Shown here one piece after another: positions 1 through 9,714 of a stretch of 32,954 nucleotides of DNA. Source of the DNA: Streptomyces sp. YIM 98790 (GTDB lineage: Bacteria > Actinomycetota > Actinomycetes > Streptomycetales > Streptomycetaceae); the NCBI RefSeq assembly GCF_011421595.1, contig NZ_WTLH01000043.1:1-32954 (forward strand). The letters are read 5' to 3'. The notes beneath the pieces were generated by a model. The model was not told the DNA's origin. It saw nothing but the letters and a program-made list of their open reading frames with translations, and did no database searches. The position numbers and the translations under genes were made by a program. Position 1 is the stretch's first letter. Each line of letters opens with the position of its first letter.

Positions 1-2
1 GG

Positions 3-830
3 ACGGTCCCGCCCGTCCTCCCGCGACGCCCGGAACCACCGCCGGTGCCGCCGGTGCCGCCCCGCGAGCGGCACGCGGCCCGGCTCGCCGCCGCCATCGC
101 CTGCCTGGTCCTGGGCACCGGCCTGCTCGGCGGCGCGGTCACCGGCGCCTGGCTGTCCGGCGGCGGAACCGGCCGCACCGACGCGGAGCAGCAGTACGAG
201 CAGGCCCGCGGCCTCTGGCAGGAGCTGCCCGTGGACACCCTCTTCCCGCCCGAGCTGATCGGCGAGGGCGCGGGGCCCGGCCGCGCCGACCGCCGCTGGG
301 TCCGCGCCGCGGTGGCCCCGGACGGCGACTGCGCCGGCGCCTTCGACCCGCTGCTCGCCGAGGTGCTCGACCCGCTCGGCTGCCACCGCCTGCTCCGCGC
401 CACCTACCTGGACGACACCCGGACCACGGTCACCACCGTCGGCATGCTCTTCACCGAGGCCGACGCCGAGGAGATGGCGGCACTGCGCACCCGGCTCACC
501 GAGGACGGCCTGGCGGAGCGCGCCGATCTGCTGCCCCGCACCTTCCCCGGTGACAGCCCCGGCACCGCGGGCTTCGGCGACGCCCAGCGCGCCACCTGGA
601 CCCTGCGCGCCCTTCCGGACGCCCCGGTCGTGGTCTACGCGGTCACCGGCTTCGCCGACGGCCGCCCGGTGGCCACCCCGCTGCCGGCCGGCCCGGCCAC
701 CGCAGCGGGCAGGGAGAAGGAGAGCGTGGTGGCGCTCGCCGGACTCGCCCACGACGCCGAAGGCATAGCCGACCGCGTCGAACGGCGCTTCCGCAAGGCC
801 GCCCGGCAAGCCACGGAGGAACCACGGTGA
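3..830 (+). CDS. Membrane-anchored protein of unknown function upstream of mycosin (5' partial)
   Basis: The reading frame is open to the left edge and is proline-rich before the first internal GTG at 45, so the real start probably lies outside the window. One hydrophobic segment follows (about residues 13-34 counted from the GTG at 45, rich in Ala, Leu and Gly). The rest looks like an extracytoplasmic domain containing two cysteines (GDC... LGCH) that could form a disulfide. The stop codon overlaps the mycosin GTG (GTGA, 827-830), so the two genes are translationally coupled and probably act together at the membrane. I do not recognise the family. The context suggests an accessory protein of a type VII-like secretion locus, but that is inference. 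Confidence 0.6.
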   Translation, partial: TVPPVLPRRPEPPPVPPVPPRERHAARLAAAIACLVLGTGLLGGAVTGAWLSGGGTGRTDAEQQYEQARGLWQELPVDTLFPPELIGEGAGPGRADRRWVRAAVAPDGDCAGAFDPLLAEVLDPLGCHRLLRATYLDDTRTTVTTVGMLFTEADAEEMAALRTRLTEDGLAERADLLPRTFPGDSPGTAGFGDAQRATWTLRALPDAPVVVYAVTGFADGRPVATPLPAGPATAAGREKESVVALAGLAHDAEGIADRVERRFRKAARQATEEPR

Positions 831-2023
831 TCCGCAGCCGCCCCGGCCGTCACCGGCTGACGGCACTCCTCGCCCCGCTGCTCGGCACCGCCCTCGCGCT
901 GGGCCTGCCGCCCGGCACCGCCGCGCCCGCCCGTGCCGACACCATCCGCGACCAGCAGCGCTGGGCGCTGGACGCGATCAACGCCCCGGCCGCCTGGGAG
1001 ACCACCCGCGGCGCCGGCGTCACCGTGGCCGTGCTGGACACCGGCGTGGACGCCGGCCACCCCGATCTGGCCGGAGCCGTGCTGCAGGGCAAGGACTTCG
1101 TCTCCCACGGCGCCGAGCCCGGCGACGAGCACTGGGCGGGGCACGGCACCGCCATGGCCGGCATCATCGCCGGCCGCGGCCACGGCGCCGACTCCGGGTC
1201 CGGGATCGTCGGGGTGGCGCCCGAGGCCGACATACTGCCGGTGCGGGTGCTGCTGGAGGAGAACGACCCCGCCCGCGACGAGGAGCGGGACGCGCCCGGC
1301 AACGCCGTGGCCGACGGCATCCGCTGGGCCGTGGACCAGGGCGCCGACGTGATCAATCTCTCGCTCGGTGACGACAGCCCCTCCGCGCACCCGGACGCCG
1401 AGGAGGACGCGGCGATCCGCCATGCGCTCGCCGAGGGCGTGGTGGTCGTCGCCTCGGCCGGCAACGGCGGGGAGTCCGGCGACCCGGTCTCCTACCCGGC
1501 CGGATACCCGGGGGTGATCGCGGTGACCGCGGTGGACCGCAGCGGCGCCCGCGCCCCGTTCTCCACCCGGCGCTGGTACGCCACGGTCAGCGCGCCCGGC
1601 AAGGACGTGATCATCGCCGCCCCGGGCAGCCGCTACATGCAGGGCTGGGGCACCAGCGCGGCGGCGGCCTTCGTCTCCGGCTCGGTGGCGCTGCTGCGTT
1701 CGGCCTATCCGGAGCTCTCCCCGGCGCAGATCAAGCGCCTGCTGGCGGAGACCGCCCAGGACCCGCCGGAGGGCGGGCGGGACGACCGGCTGGGCGGCGG
1801 CCTGGTGGACCCGGCGGCGGCCATCGAGGCCGCGGCCGGGCTGGCGCCGGAACCGCCGGTGCCCGCCGCCGGGCCGTATCCGCAGCGGTACTTCGGCGCC
1901 GGACCGGACCCGGCGGGTTCGGCCGGCCGCTCCACGCCCTGGCTGGCGCCGCTCGCGGGGGCCCTGGGCGTGCTGCTGCTGGGCGGCGCGGTCGTCCTCT
2001 TCCGGCGCACCCGCCCGCACTGA
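827..2023 (+). CDS. Mycosin-type membrane-anchored subtilisin (peptidase S8)
   Basis: This 398-residue serine protease has a Sec-type signal peptide (hydrophobic residues 11-36, Ala-rich cleavage region), a full subtilisin domain and a C-terminal membrane helix (about 371-392) followed by RRTRPH. The catalytic triad is visible: Asp71 in VLDTG, His106 in GHGT and Ser277 in GTSAAAA, with oxyanion Asn213 in SAGNGG. This layout matches MycP mycosins, which sit outside the cytoplasmic membrane and stabilise or process type VII (ESX) secretion complexes. The GTG start overlaps the upstream stop and is preceded by GGAGGA at 815-820. No EccB/C/D or WXG100 gene is in the window, so its secretion partner is either to the left or elsewhere. 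Confidence 0.88.
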   Translation: MIRSRPGRHRLTALLAPLLGTALALGLPPGTAAPARADTIRDQQRWALDAINAPAAWETTRGAGVTVAVLDTGVDAGHPDLAGAVLQGKDFVSHGAEPGDEHWAGHGTAMAGIIAGRGHGADSGSGIVGVAPEADILPVRVLLEENDPARDEERDAPGNAVADGIRWAVDQGADVINLSLGDDSPSAHPDAEEDAAIRHALAEGVVVVASAGNGGESGDPVSYPAGYPGVIAVTAVDRSGARAPFSTRRWYATVSAPGKDVIIAAPGSRYMQGWGTSAAAAFVSGSVALLRSAYPELSPAQIKRLLAETAQDPPEGGRDDRLGGGLVDPAAAIEAAAGLAPEPPVPAAGPYPQRYFGAGPDPAGSAGRSTPWLAPLAGALGVLLLGGAVVLFRRTRPH

Positions 2024-2031
2024 CCGGCCTC

Positions 2032-2062
2032 GCCGGTTCCGGGGACGGGGCCCCGGGCCGGC
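2032..2062. terminator. Hairpin between convergent mycosin and serine hydrolase genes
   Basis: Stem arms GCCGG/CCGGC (2032-2036, 2058-2062) and CCGGGG/CCCCGG (2039-2044, 2051-2056) enclose a six-base loop. There is no U-tract, as is common in high-GC actinobacteria. It lies between two convergent stops, so a bidirectional role is plausible. Confidence 0.5.
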
Positions 2063-2095
2063 TCCTCCGGCGATCGGCCGGGCGGGCGGCCGGGG

Positions 2096-3139
2096 TCAGG
2101 CCGGGGGCGTGGTCCCGCGCAGCGCCCGCACCGCGGCCCGGGCGGCCTCCTCGACGACGGTCCGGCCGCTGTCCCAGGAGGCGTGCCCGTCGGAGAGCAC
2201 CGCGACCAGGTACGGCTTTCCGTCCACCGTCACCCGGCCGATGCTGTTGACGTCCCACAGCAGGGTCTGGCTGCGCGGCAGCCAGCCGTTCTTGATCTCC
2301 ACCGGGCCCTCGGCCCCGGCTCCGGCGGCCGCCGATATGCCCCAGCGCTGGTCCGCCACCACATCGCCCATCAGCTCCTGGAGCAGCTCCCGGGACGCGG
2401 CGGTCAGCGGCGAGGGCGTACCGAAGACCGCCCGCAGCAGGGTGATCTGGTCGGCGGCGGTGGTCTGCGTCAGCCCCCAGTGACCGTCCCCGCCGCCCCT
2501 GGTGTCGGTCAGGCCCAGCCGGGCGTTGGCCGCGTCGAGCCCTCGCTCGCCGCCCAGCCGCTGCCACAGCGCGTCGGTGGCGGGGTTGTCGCTGTACCGG
2601 ATGGCGGCCGAGGCCTCGGCCAGCTCCGTCCGGGTGAGCTCCCGGCCCTCGTCCTGCGCCGTCAGCAGCAGCGCGGCGACGATGTTGACCTTGACGATGC
2701 TGGCGGTGTCGAAGTGCGCCCCGCCGTACCCGGCGGTCCGTCCGGTCCGCGGGTCGTGGACCGCCACCCCGAGCCGGGCGGTGGTGCCCTCCAGCAGCGG
2801 TGCCACCGCGTCGGCGAGCACCGCGTCCGGGCCGGCCGGGAGAATCCCCGAGAGGTCGGCGGTCACCGAGTGCTCCGGCGCCGCGGACTCCCACGAGCCG
2901 CCCGCCTCCCCGGCCGCGGTGCCTCCGATGCCCCTGGTGTCCCCGGTGTCCCCGGCCACCGATCCGGCGGCCTCGGCCACGGCCGCCCCGACCGCGCTGT
3001 CCCCGCCGACCGTCACCGCCAGCACGCCCGAGGCCAGCGCCGCCTGCACCACCAGGGCAGGGGCGCCGCGCCAGGACCGGGGCCGGGGCACGGACGGGGG
3101 CATGACGACGACGCTATATCGCACAACAGCGCTAGTCAT
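2096..3139 (-). CDS. Secreted class A beta-lactamase-like serine hydrolase
   Basis: The 347-residue product has an N-terminal hydrophobic export segment (about 26-46), a low-complexity Gly/Ala/Asp spacer, and a DD-peptidase/beta-lactamase fold. The active-site motifs are Ser147-Ile-Val-Lys150 (SxxK), Ser183-Asp-Asn185 (SDN) and Lys283-Asn-Gly (KTG box with Asn in the middle). I cannot find the class A Glu166 motif (ExxLN) in the omega-loop region, so it may be a penicillin-recognising hydrolase rather than a resistance enzyme. I chose the ATG at 3139 because GAGGGG lies just upstream. The ATG at 3103 is an alternative: it keeps the export segment and has a TATAGC box about nine bases before it. 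It is convergent with mycosin and divergent from the SseB-like gene. Confidence 0.8.
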   Translation of the reverse strand: MTSAVVRYSVVVMPPSVPRPRSWRGAPALVVQAALASGVLAVTVGGDSAVGAAVAEAAGSVAGDTGDTRGIGGTAAGEAGGSWESAAPEHSVTADLSGILPAGPDAVLADAVAPLLEGTTARLGVAVHDPRTGRTAGYGGAHFDTASIVKVNIVAALLLTAQDEGRELTRTELAEASAAIRYSDNPATDALWQRLGGERGLDAANARLGLTDTRGGGDGHWGLTQTTAADQITLLRAVFGTPSPLTAASRELLQELMGDVVADQRWGISAAAGAGAEGPVEIKNGWLPRSQTLLWDVNSIGRVTVDGKPYLVAVLSDGHASWDSGRTVVEEAARAAVRALRGTTPPA

Positions 3140-3259
3140 GGGCCCCTCATGACGAACACGTAACGGAATACCGGACACTTCCTCCCCACCCCGCCCAACT
3201 CCCCCCACCCGGTCCGGACTTCACACCCGGGTCCGGTGCGGGCACGGGCGGTCCGGGGC

Positions 3260-3279
3260 GGGCCCGGCGCGCCGGGCCC
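3260..3279. repeat. 20-bp perfect palindrome in the promoter region of the SseB-like gene
   Basis: GGGCCCGGCG is followed directly by its reverse complement, with no spacer. It lies nine bases before the -10 box at 3289 and covers the place where a -35 element would be. It could be a regulator site or a GC-rich chance palindrome. Confidence 0.5.
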
Positions 3280-3288
3280 CGCGGGGGA

Positions 3289-3294
3289 TAGGGT
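3289..3294 (+). promoter_or_regulatory. -10 box TAGGGT for the SseB-like gene (probable leaderless mRNA)
   Basis: TAGGGT fits the actinobacterial TANNNT -10 consensus. Its last base is six bases before the GTG at 3301, so transcription would begin at or next to the start codon. Confidence 0.5.
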
Positions 3295-3300
3295 CGGGGT

Positions 3301-4071
3301 GTGGGCATGAACATTCCTCAGCCGGTTTTCGCGGACGACGACGGATCCGCCGACCCGCAGGTCAGCCAGGCGCTCGCGGAGTGGGCCCGGGAGCCGTCCG
3401 CCGAGCCGCGGCTGCTTGCCGCGCTCGCCCGCTCCCGCTTCCTGGTCCCGGTGGTGGCGGTGCTCGGCGAGGCGGAGACCGGCCCCGACGGGCGGCGCCG
3501 GGAGAAGCACAGCGACATGGCGCTGCTCACCCTCCAGGCCCCGGGCGGACGCCGTGCCCTCCCGGTCTTCACCTCCACCGACGCCCTGTCCCGCTGGCGC
3601 GCCGACGCCCGCCCGGTCGCGGTCACGGCCGGCCAGGCGCTGGGTGCGGCGGCGCAGGAGAAGGCCGACGCCCTGGTGGTGGACCTGGCCGGGCCGGTCA
3701 GCTACGAGATCAGCGGACCGGCGCTGCGCGCCTTCGCCGCCGGCGGCTCCCCGGCCGGGAGCCCGGAGGTCGCCGGAGCGCTGCGCGCCCTGCTGGCCGC
3801 CGAGCCCGCCGTGCGCGCCGCGCAGCTGGTACCCGGCGGGGAGACCGACGGCACCCTGGCCGTCCTGCTCGACGCGGACCCGGCCGCGGAGCAGGACCCG
3901 GCCGCGGACCAGGACCCGGCGGCCGGCCGGGCCGGAGCGGTGCGCCGGCTGGCGGCCTCGCTGGCCGCCGATCCGGTGCTGCGGGCCCGCCTGGCCCGGG
4001 GTCTCCAGCTGGCCGTGCTGCCGCCGGGCACCCCGCTGCCCGGAACACCCCTCTACCGGCGTGTCCCGTAG
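3301..4071 (+). CDS. SseB family protein
   Basis: A soluble 256-residue protein with an SseB-type N-terminal domain (about residues 18-140): a start helix, then strands with FLVPVVAVLGE, DMALLTLQAPGGRRALPVFTS and ALVVDLAGP. The C-terminal part carries a short acidic repeat (DPAAEQ/DPAADQ/DPAAGR, near 195-213) also visible in the DNA around 3882-3925. The biochemical role of SseB-like proteins in actinobacteria is not established; the name comes from an enhancer of serine sensitivity in E. coli. The start is GTG 3301, with ATG 3307 also possible. The stop TAG at 4069-4071 is part of the -10 box of the next gene. Confidence 0.75.
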   Translation: MGMNIPQPVFADDDGSADPQVSQALAEWAREPSAEPRLLAALARSRFLVPVVAVLGEAETGPDGRRREKHSDMALLTLQAPGGRRALPVFTSTDALSRWRADARPVAVTAGQALGAAAQEKADALVVDLAGPVSYEISGPALRAFAAGGSPAGSPEVAGALRALLAAEPAVRAAQLVPGGETDGTLAVLLDADPAAEQDPAADQDPAAGRAGAVRRLAASLAADPVLRARLARGLQLAVLPPGTPLPGTPLYRRVP

Positions 4072-4074
4072 GGT
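4069..4074 (+). promoter_or_regulatory. -10 box TAGGGT for the DUF1844 gene
   Basis: A second TAGGGT, whose first three bases are the stop codon of the SseB-like gene, ends seven bases before the ATG at 4082. This spacing suggests a leaderless or near-leaderless transcript independent of the upstream gene. Confidence 0.5.
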
Positions 4075-4081
4075 GGCCGGC

Positions 4082-4444
4082 ATGAGTGAGCCCAGCCTGT
4101 CCGAGCCGGCCGCCGCGCCCGCCGCCGCGGCCCGGGACATCGCCGATGTCCCCGCCGTCGAGGTGATCACCACCGTGGCGGTGCACCTGATGAGCGCCGC
4201 CGCGGTCAATCTGGGCCTGGCCGAGGACGGCGAGCGGCACAAGGACCTGGACGAGGCGCGCAAGCTGATCACCGCGCTGGCCGGGCTGGTGACCGCCGGG
4301 GCCACCGAGATCAGTTCCTTCCACGCGGGCCCGCTGCGCGACGGCCTGAAATCGCTCCAGCTCGCCTTCCGGGAGGCCTCCGCCGTGCCGGACGAGCCCG
4401 GTCAGGGGCCGGGCGAGAAGTTCACCGGCCCGGTGACGGGCTGA
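4082..4444 (+). CDS. DUF1844 family protein
   Basis: A 120-residue, Ala-rich, soluble protein. After a disordered N-terminus (residues 1-25) the DUF1844 core reads VEVITTVAVHLMSAAAVNLGL, then DLDEARKLITALAGLV and a last helix through the LKSLQLAFREA stretch. The function of the family is unknown; it is commonly found just upstream of infC in actinobacteria. It starts at ATG 4082 and is closed by the hairpin at 4449-4488, so it is probably not cotranscribed with infC. Its frame is also open far upstream through the SseB-like gene, but that extension is a shadow. Confidence 0.82.
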   Translation: MSEPSLSEPAAAPAAAARDIADVPAVEVITTVAVHLMSAAAVNLGLAEDGERHKDLDEARKLITALAGLVTAGATEISSFHAGPLRDGLKSLQLAFREASAVPDEPGQGPGEKFTGPVTG

Positions 4445-4448
4445 CCGC

Positions 4449-4488
4449 GGAAGCCCGCCGCACCGGGATCACCCGGTGCGTGGCTTCC
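4449..4488 (+). terminator. Two-part hairpin after the DUF1844 gene
   Basis: Outer arms GGAAGCC/GGCTTCC (4449-4455, 4482-4488) and inner arms CGCACCGGG/CCCGGTGCG (4459-4467, 4472-4480) enclose an ATCA loop. There is no U-tract. It separates DUF1844 from the infC leader. Confidence 0.7.
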
Positions 4489-4489
4489 C

Positions 4490-4778
4490 TGCGGGTGGTG
4501 TAACCTGGTAGGTGACCGGCCGGACACCGAGATGCCCGGCCCGCAAGTGGAGGCTCCGATTCTCCCACCTGACCGGCCCGCGGGCCGGCGGGTCCAGGTC
4601 AGACCATCGCCCCGTGGCATTGTCCGCGGCGGTACTCCGGGTCTGTTGTTTCGGAGCCGACCGCCTGCGCCCGCCCGGGGCCTGTCGGCATTTCCCGCAT
4701 TCCCCGCCGGGTGGTCACGAAGACTTGACTGACACGGCTGTCGTCCAGGCTGTCGTGTGGCGCAACCGAGGAGGCCCC
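4490..4778 (+). promoter_or_regulatory. Long structured leader region of the infC-rpmI-rplT operon
   Basis: These roughly 290 bases hold no gene I can support. A -10-like TAACCT (4501-4506) and TAGGTG (4509-4514) suggest a promoter near the left end, giving a transcript leader of about 260 nt. It contains several possible hairpins: GTGGAG (4547-4552) with CTCCCAC (4562-4568), ACCTG/CAGGT (4567-4571, 4595-4599) around the palindrome CGGCCCGCGGGCCG (4574-4587), and CTCCG/CGGAG (4635-4639, 4652-4656). In Firmicutes the same operon has an L20-binding leader. Whether this one is an actinobacterial counterpart is unknown. Confidence 0.5.
4769..4774 (+). promoter_or_regulatory. Shine-Dalgarno AGGAGG that places the infC start at AUC
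   Basis: AGGAGG is followed by four bases and then ATC at 4779. If translation began at the in-frame GTG at 4755, this site would be inside the coding sequence as Arg-Gly-Gly, while the GTG itself has no upstream SD. Confidence 0.65.
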
Positions 4779-5375
4779 ATCAGCGCCGAGCCCCGCATCA
4801 ACGACCGGATTCGCGTCCCCGAGGTGCGACTCGTCGGTCCCAGTGGTGAGCAGGTCGGCATCGTGCCGCTTGCCAAGGCCCTGGAGCTCGCACAGGAGTA
4901 CGACCTCGACCTCGTGGAGGTGGCGGCGAACGCCCGTCCTCCCGTGTGCAAGCTCATGGACTACGGGAAGTTCAAGTACGAGTCGGCCATGAAGGCCCGT
5001 GAGGCGCGCAAGAACCAGGCGCACACGGTGATCAAGGAGATGAAGCTCCGGCCGAAGATCGATCCGCACGACTACGAGACCAAGAAGGGTCATGTCGTCC
5101 GGTTCCTGAAGCAGGGGGACAAGGTCAAGGTCACGATCATGTTCCGTGGCCGCGAGCAGTCCCGCCCGGAGCTGGGCTACCGGCTGCTGCAAAGGCTCGC
5201 CGAGGATGTCCAGGAACTGGGGTACGTGGAATCGAACCCCAAGCAGGACGGCCGGAACATGATCATGGTTCTCGGTCCGCACAAGAAGAAGACCGAGGCG
5301 ATGGCCGAGGCCCGGGAGGCGCAGGCGGCCCGCAAGGCGGAGCGCCAGCAGCAGCAGGGGCGCGCCCGGGCCTGA
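4779..5375 (+). CDS. infC: Translation initiation factor IF-3
   Basis: IF-3 binds the 30S subunit, prevents premature joining with 50S, and checks the start codon and initiator tRNA. The product (198 residues from the ATC) has the IF3-N domain ([17 protein letters not shown]... [16 protein letters not shown]), a lysine-rich linker and the IF3-C domain ([10 protein letters not shown]... [10 protein letters not shown]). A short Gln/Ala/Arg tail follows. I place the start at ATC 4779, just after AGGAGG; automatic annotation would probably use GTG 4755. A rare start codon fits the family: E. coli infC uses AUU, and IF-3 itself disfavours such codons, which gives autoregulation. It is first in the infC-rpmI-rplT operon, with the long leader ahead of it. 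Confidence 0.95.
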   Translation: MSAEPRINDRIRVPEVRLVGPSGEQVGIVPLAKALELAQEYDLDLVEVAANARPPVCKLMDYGKFKYESAMKAREARKNQAHTVIKEMKLRPKIDPHDYETKKGHVVRFLKQGDKVKVTIMFRGREQSRPELGYRLLQRLAEDVQELGYVESNPKQDGRNMIMVLGPHKKKTEAMAEAREAQAARKAERQQQQGRARA

Positions 5376-5485
5376 GGCCTCGCCCGTCCCGCTGTCACCG
5401 GACAGCAAGCGATACACCCCGGCGCTCTTCGCGCCGGCCACCAGGCCGGGCGAGGGGCGCCACGGATGAGGAGAGTCACGGCGAG

Positions 5486-5680
5486 ATGCCGAAGAACAAG
5501 ACGCACAGCGGCACCAGCAAGCGCTTCAAGATCACCGGCTCCGGAAAGGTGATGCGGCAGCGCGCCAACCGCCGGCACTACCTGGAGCACAAGCCGTCGA
5601 CCCTGACCCGCCGGCTCGCCGGCACCGTTCAGGCCGCCCCGGGCGACGCCAAGCGCGTCAAGAAGCTCCTCGGCAAGTGA
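5486..5680 (+). CDS. rpmI: 50S ribosomal protein L35 (bL35)
   Basis: A 64-residue, highly basic protein of the usual L35 length, beginning [20 protein letters not shown] and containing the conserved [10 protein letters not shown] stretch. It is a component of the large ribosomal subunit. The ATG at 5486 is preceded by GAGGAG (5468-5473) at a rather wide spacing. It sits 110 bp after infC and 112 bp before rplT, in the operon order conserved across bacteria. Confidence 0.97.
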   Translation: MPKNKTHSGTSKRFKITGSGKVMRQRANRRHYLEHKPSTLTRRLAGTVQAAPGDAKRVKKLLGK

Positions 5681-5792
5681 TTCCCGTGCGCCCCTGACGG
5701 CCACCGGCCGCCGGGCGCGGGAGTACGACCGGGACCTCAATCGTTTCCGGGCCGCGCGCGCATCCCGCGGCCCCGCTACAAGGAGTTCACTA

Positions 5793-6179
5793 GTGGCACG
5801 CGTCAAGCGGGCAGTCAACGCCCACAAGAAGCGCCGGGCGATCCTCGAACAGGCCAGCGGCTACCGGGGTCAGCGGTCCCGCCTGTACCGCAAGGCGAAG
5901 GAGCAGGTCACCCACTCCCTCGTCTACAACTACAACGACCGCAAGAAGCGCAAGGGCGACTTCCGCCAGCTCTGGATCCAGCGGATCAACGCCGCGGCCC
6001 GCGCCAACGGCATGACCTACAACCGCTTCGTCCAGGGCCTGAAGGCCGCCGAGGTCGAGGTGGACCGCAAGATGCTCGCCGAGCTCGCGGTCAGCGACCC
6101 GGGCGCGTTCGCCGCGCTGGTCGAGGTCGCGCAGAAGGCGCTGCCCGAGGACGTCAACGCCCCCAGGGCCGCGGCCTGA
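5793..6179 (+). CDS. rplT: 50S ribosomal protein L20 (bL20)
   Basis: A 128-residue L20 with the long basic N-terminal extension ([20 protein letters not shown], then [17 protein letters not shown]) and the globular C-terminal domain ([20 protein letters not shown]). L20 is an early assembly protein binding 23S rRNA, and it represses this operon in several bacteria. It starts at GTG 5793 with AAGGAG at 5780-5785. The C-terminus is extended by VNAPRAAA. A strong terminator hairpin follows at 6207. Confidence 0.97.
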   Translation: MARVKRAVNAHKKRRAILEQASGYRGQRSRLYRKAKEQVTHSLVYNYNDRKKRKGDFRQLWIQRINAAARANGMTYNRFVQGLKAAEVEVDRKMLAELAVSDPGAFAALVEVAQKALPEDVNAPRAAA

Positions 6180-6206
6180 GGCCCCGCACCGGGCCGGCCG
6201 TCGCAA

Positions 6207-6236
6207 GGACCCGCAGGCGAGGATGCCTGCGGGTCC
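6207..6236 (+). terminator. Terminator of the infC-rpmI-rplT operon
   Basis: Perfect 12-bp arms GGACCCGCAGGC (6207-6218) and GCCTGCGGGTCC (6225-6236) enclose a six-base loop, 27 bp after the rplT stop. Confidence 0.8.
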
Positions 6237-6323
6237 GCCGCGTTCCGCACCCGCCCGCGGGCCCGCCACCGCTCCCCGTCCCCGCCCCGCCCGTGACCAG
6301 GACCAGGAAGTGAGCCGCCCGCC

Positions 6324-7217
6324 ATGGGTCCGCACGCCGAGCTGACCTCCAGCCACTCCCCGCGCGTGGTCGCCGCCCGCCGGCTGGCCAGGCGGGGCTT
6401 CCGGGGCAAGGAACGCCGCTTCCTGGCCGAGGGCCCGCAGGCGGTGCGCGAGGCCGCCGCCCACCGCGCCGCGGACGGCGGTCCCACCCTGGTCGAGCTG
6501 TTCGCCACCCCGGACGCGGCCGAGCGCCACGGCGAGCTGCTCGCCGCGGCCCGCGCCGCCGGCACCCGGGTGGCCGTGGCCGGGGAGACCGTGGTGGCCG
6601 GGCTCTCCCAGACCGTGACCCCGCAGGGCCTGGTCGGCGTCTGCCGCTTTCTGGACCGGCCGCTGGCCGGCATCGTCGCCGCCCGGCCCCGGCTGCTGGC
6701 GGTGCTGGCCCATGTCCGCGACCCGGGCAACGCCGGCACGGTGCTGCGCTGCGCCGACGCGGCCGGCGCCGACGCGGTGATCCTCACCGACGCCTCGGTC
6801 GACCCCTACAACCCCAAGGCGGTGCGCGCCTCGGCCGGCAGCCTGTTCCACCTCCCGGTGGCCACCGGGGTGCCGGTGGCCGAGGCGGTGCGCGAGCTGT
6901 CCGCCGCCGGGGTGCGGGTGCTGGCCGCCGACGGCGCCGGCGACCGGGACCTGGACGACGAACTGGACGCCGGGCGGCTGGCCGGCCCGACCGCCTGGAT
7001 CTTCGGCAACGAGGCCTGGGGACTGCCCGAGGAGACCCGGGCGCTGGCCGACGCCGTGGTCGCGGTCCCGATCCACGGCCGCGCCGAGAGCCTCAATCTG
7101 GCCACCGCCGCCGCGGTCTGCCTCTACGCCTCGGCCCGGGCACAGCGCCCCGGGCCGGGCCCCGCACCCCGGCCGTCCCCGGACTCCGCTCCCGGCTCGT
7201 CCCCAAGGCTGCCGTGA
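6324..7217 (+). CDS. SpoU/TrmH family RNA 2'-O-methyltransferase
   Basis: A 297-residue SPOUT-class enzyme that transfers a methyl group from SAM to a ribose 2'-OH in rRNA or tRNA. The N-terminal substrate-binding domain covers about residues 10-110. The knotted catalytic domain has motif 1 (DPGNAGTVLRCADAAG, 133-148, with Asn136), motif 2 (WIFGNEAWGLPEE, 225-237) and motif 3 (VPIHGRAESLNLATAAAV, 248-265). The exact nucleotide target cannot be read from sequence; thiostrepton-resistance and 23S methylases belong to this fold. ATG 6324 has a weak AGGAAG about 13 bp upstream. A Pro/Ser-rich tail ends the protein. Its place after rplT is conserved in Streptomyces. Confidence 0.88.
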   Translation: MGPHAELTSSHSPRVVAARRLARRGFRGKERRFLAEGPQAVREAAAHRAADGGPTLVELFATPDAAERHGELLAAARAAGTRVAVAGETVVAGLSQTVTPQGLVGVCRFLDRPLAGIVAARPRLLAVLAHVRDPGNAGTVLRCADAAGADAVILTDASVDPYNPKAVRASAGSLFHLPVATGVPVAEAVRELSAAGVRVLAADGAGDRDLDDELDAGRLAGPTAWIFGNEAWGLPEETRALADAVVAVPIHGRAESLNLATAAAVCLYASARAQRPGPGPAPRPSPDSAPGSSPRLP

Positions 7218-7233
7218 GAGCGCCCCCGCCTAG

Positions 7234-7239
7234 TAGGGT
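7234..7239 (+). promoter_or_regulatory. -10 box TAGGGT upstream of the histidine kinase
   Basis: TAGGGT lies 37 bp before the ATG at 7277, leaving room for a short leader with the GA-rich ribosome-binding region (GAGAGGGG) at 7259-7266. Confidence 0.5.
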
Positions 7240-7276
7240 GACCGCCACCGGGGGTACGAGAGGGGACACGACGGGG

Positions 7277-9713
<2,437 letters not shown>

Positions 9714-9714
<1 letters not shown>

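Noticed and set aside
635..2894. Long minus-strand open frames over the mycosin and serine hydrolase genes
   Set aside because: Arg/Gly/Pro-rich shadow translations without recognisable domains.
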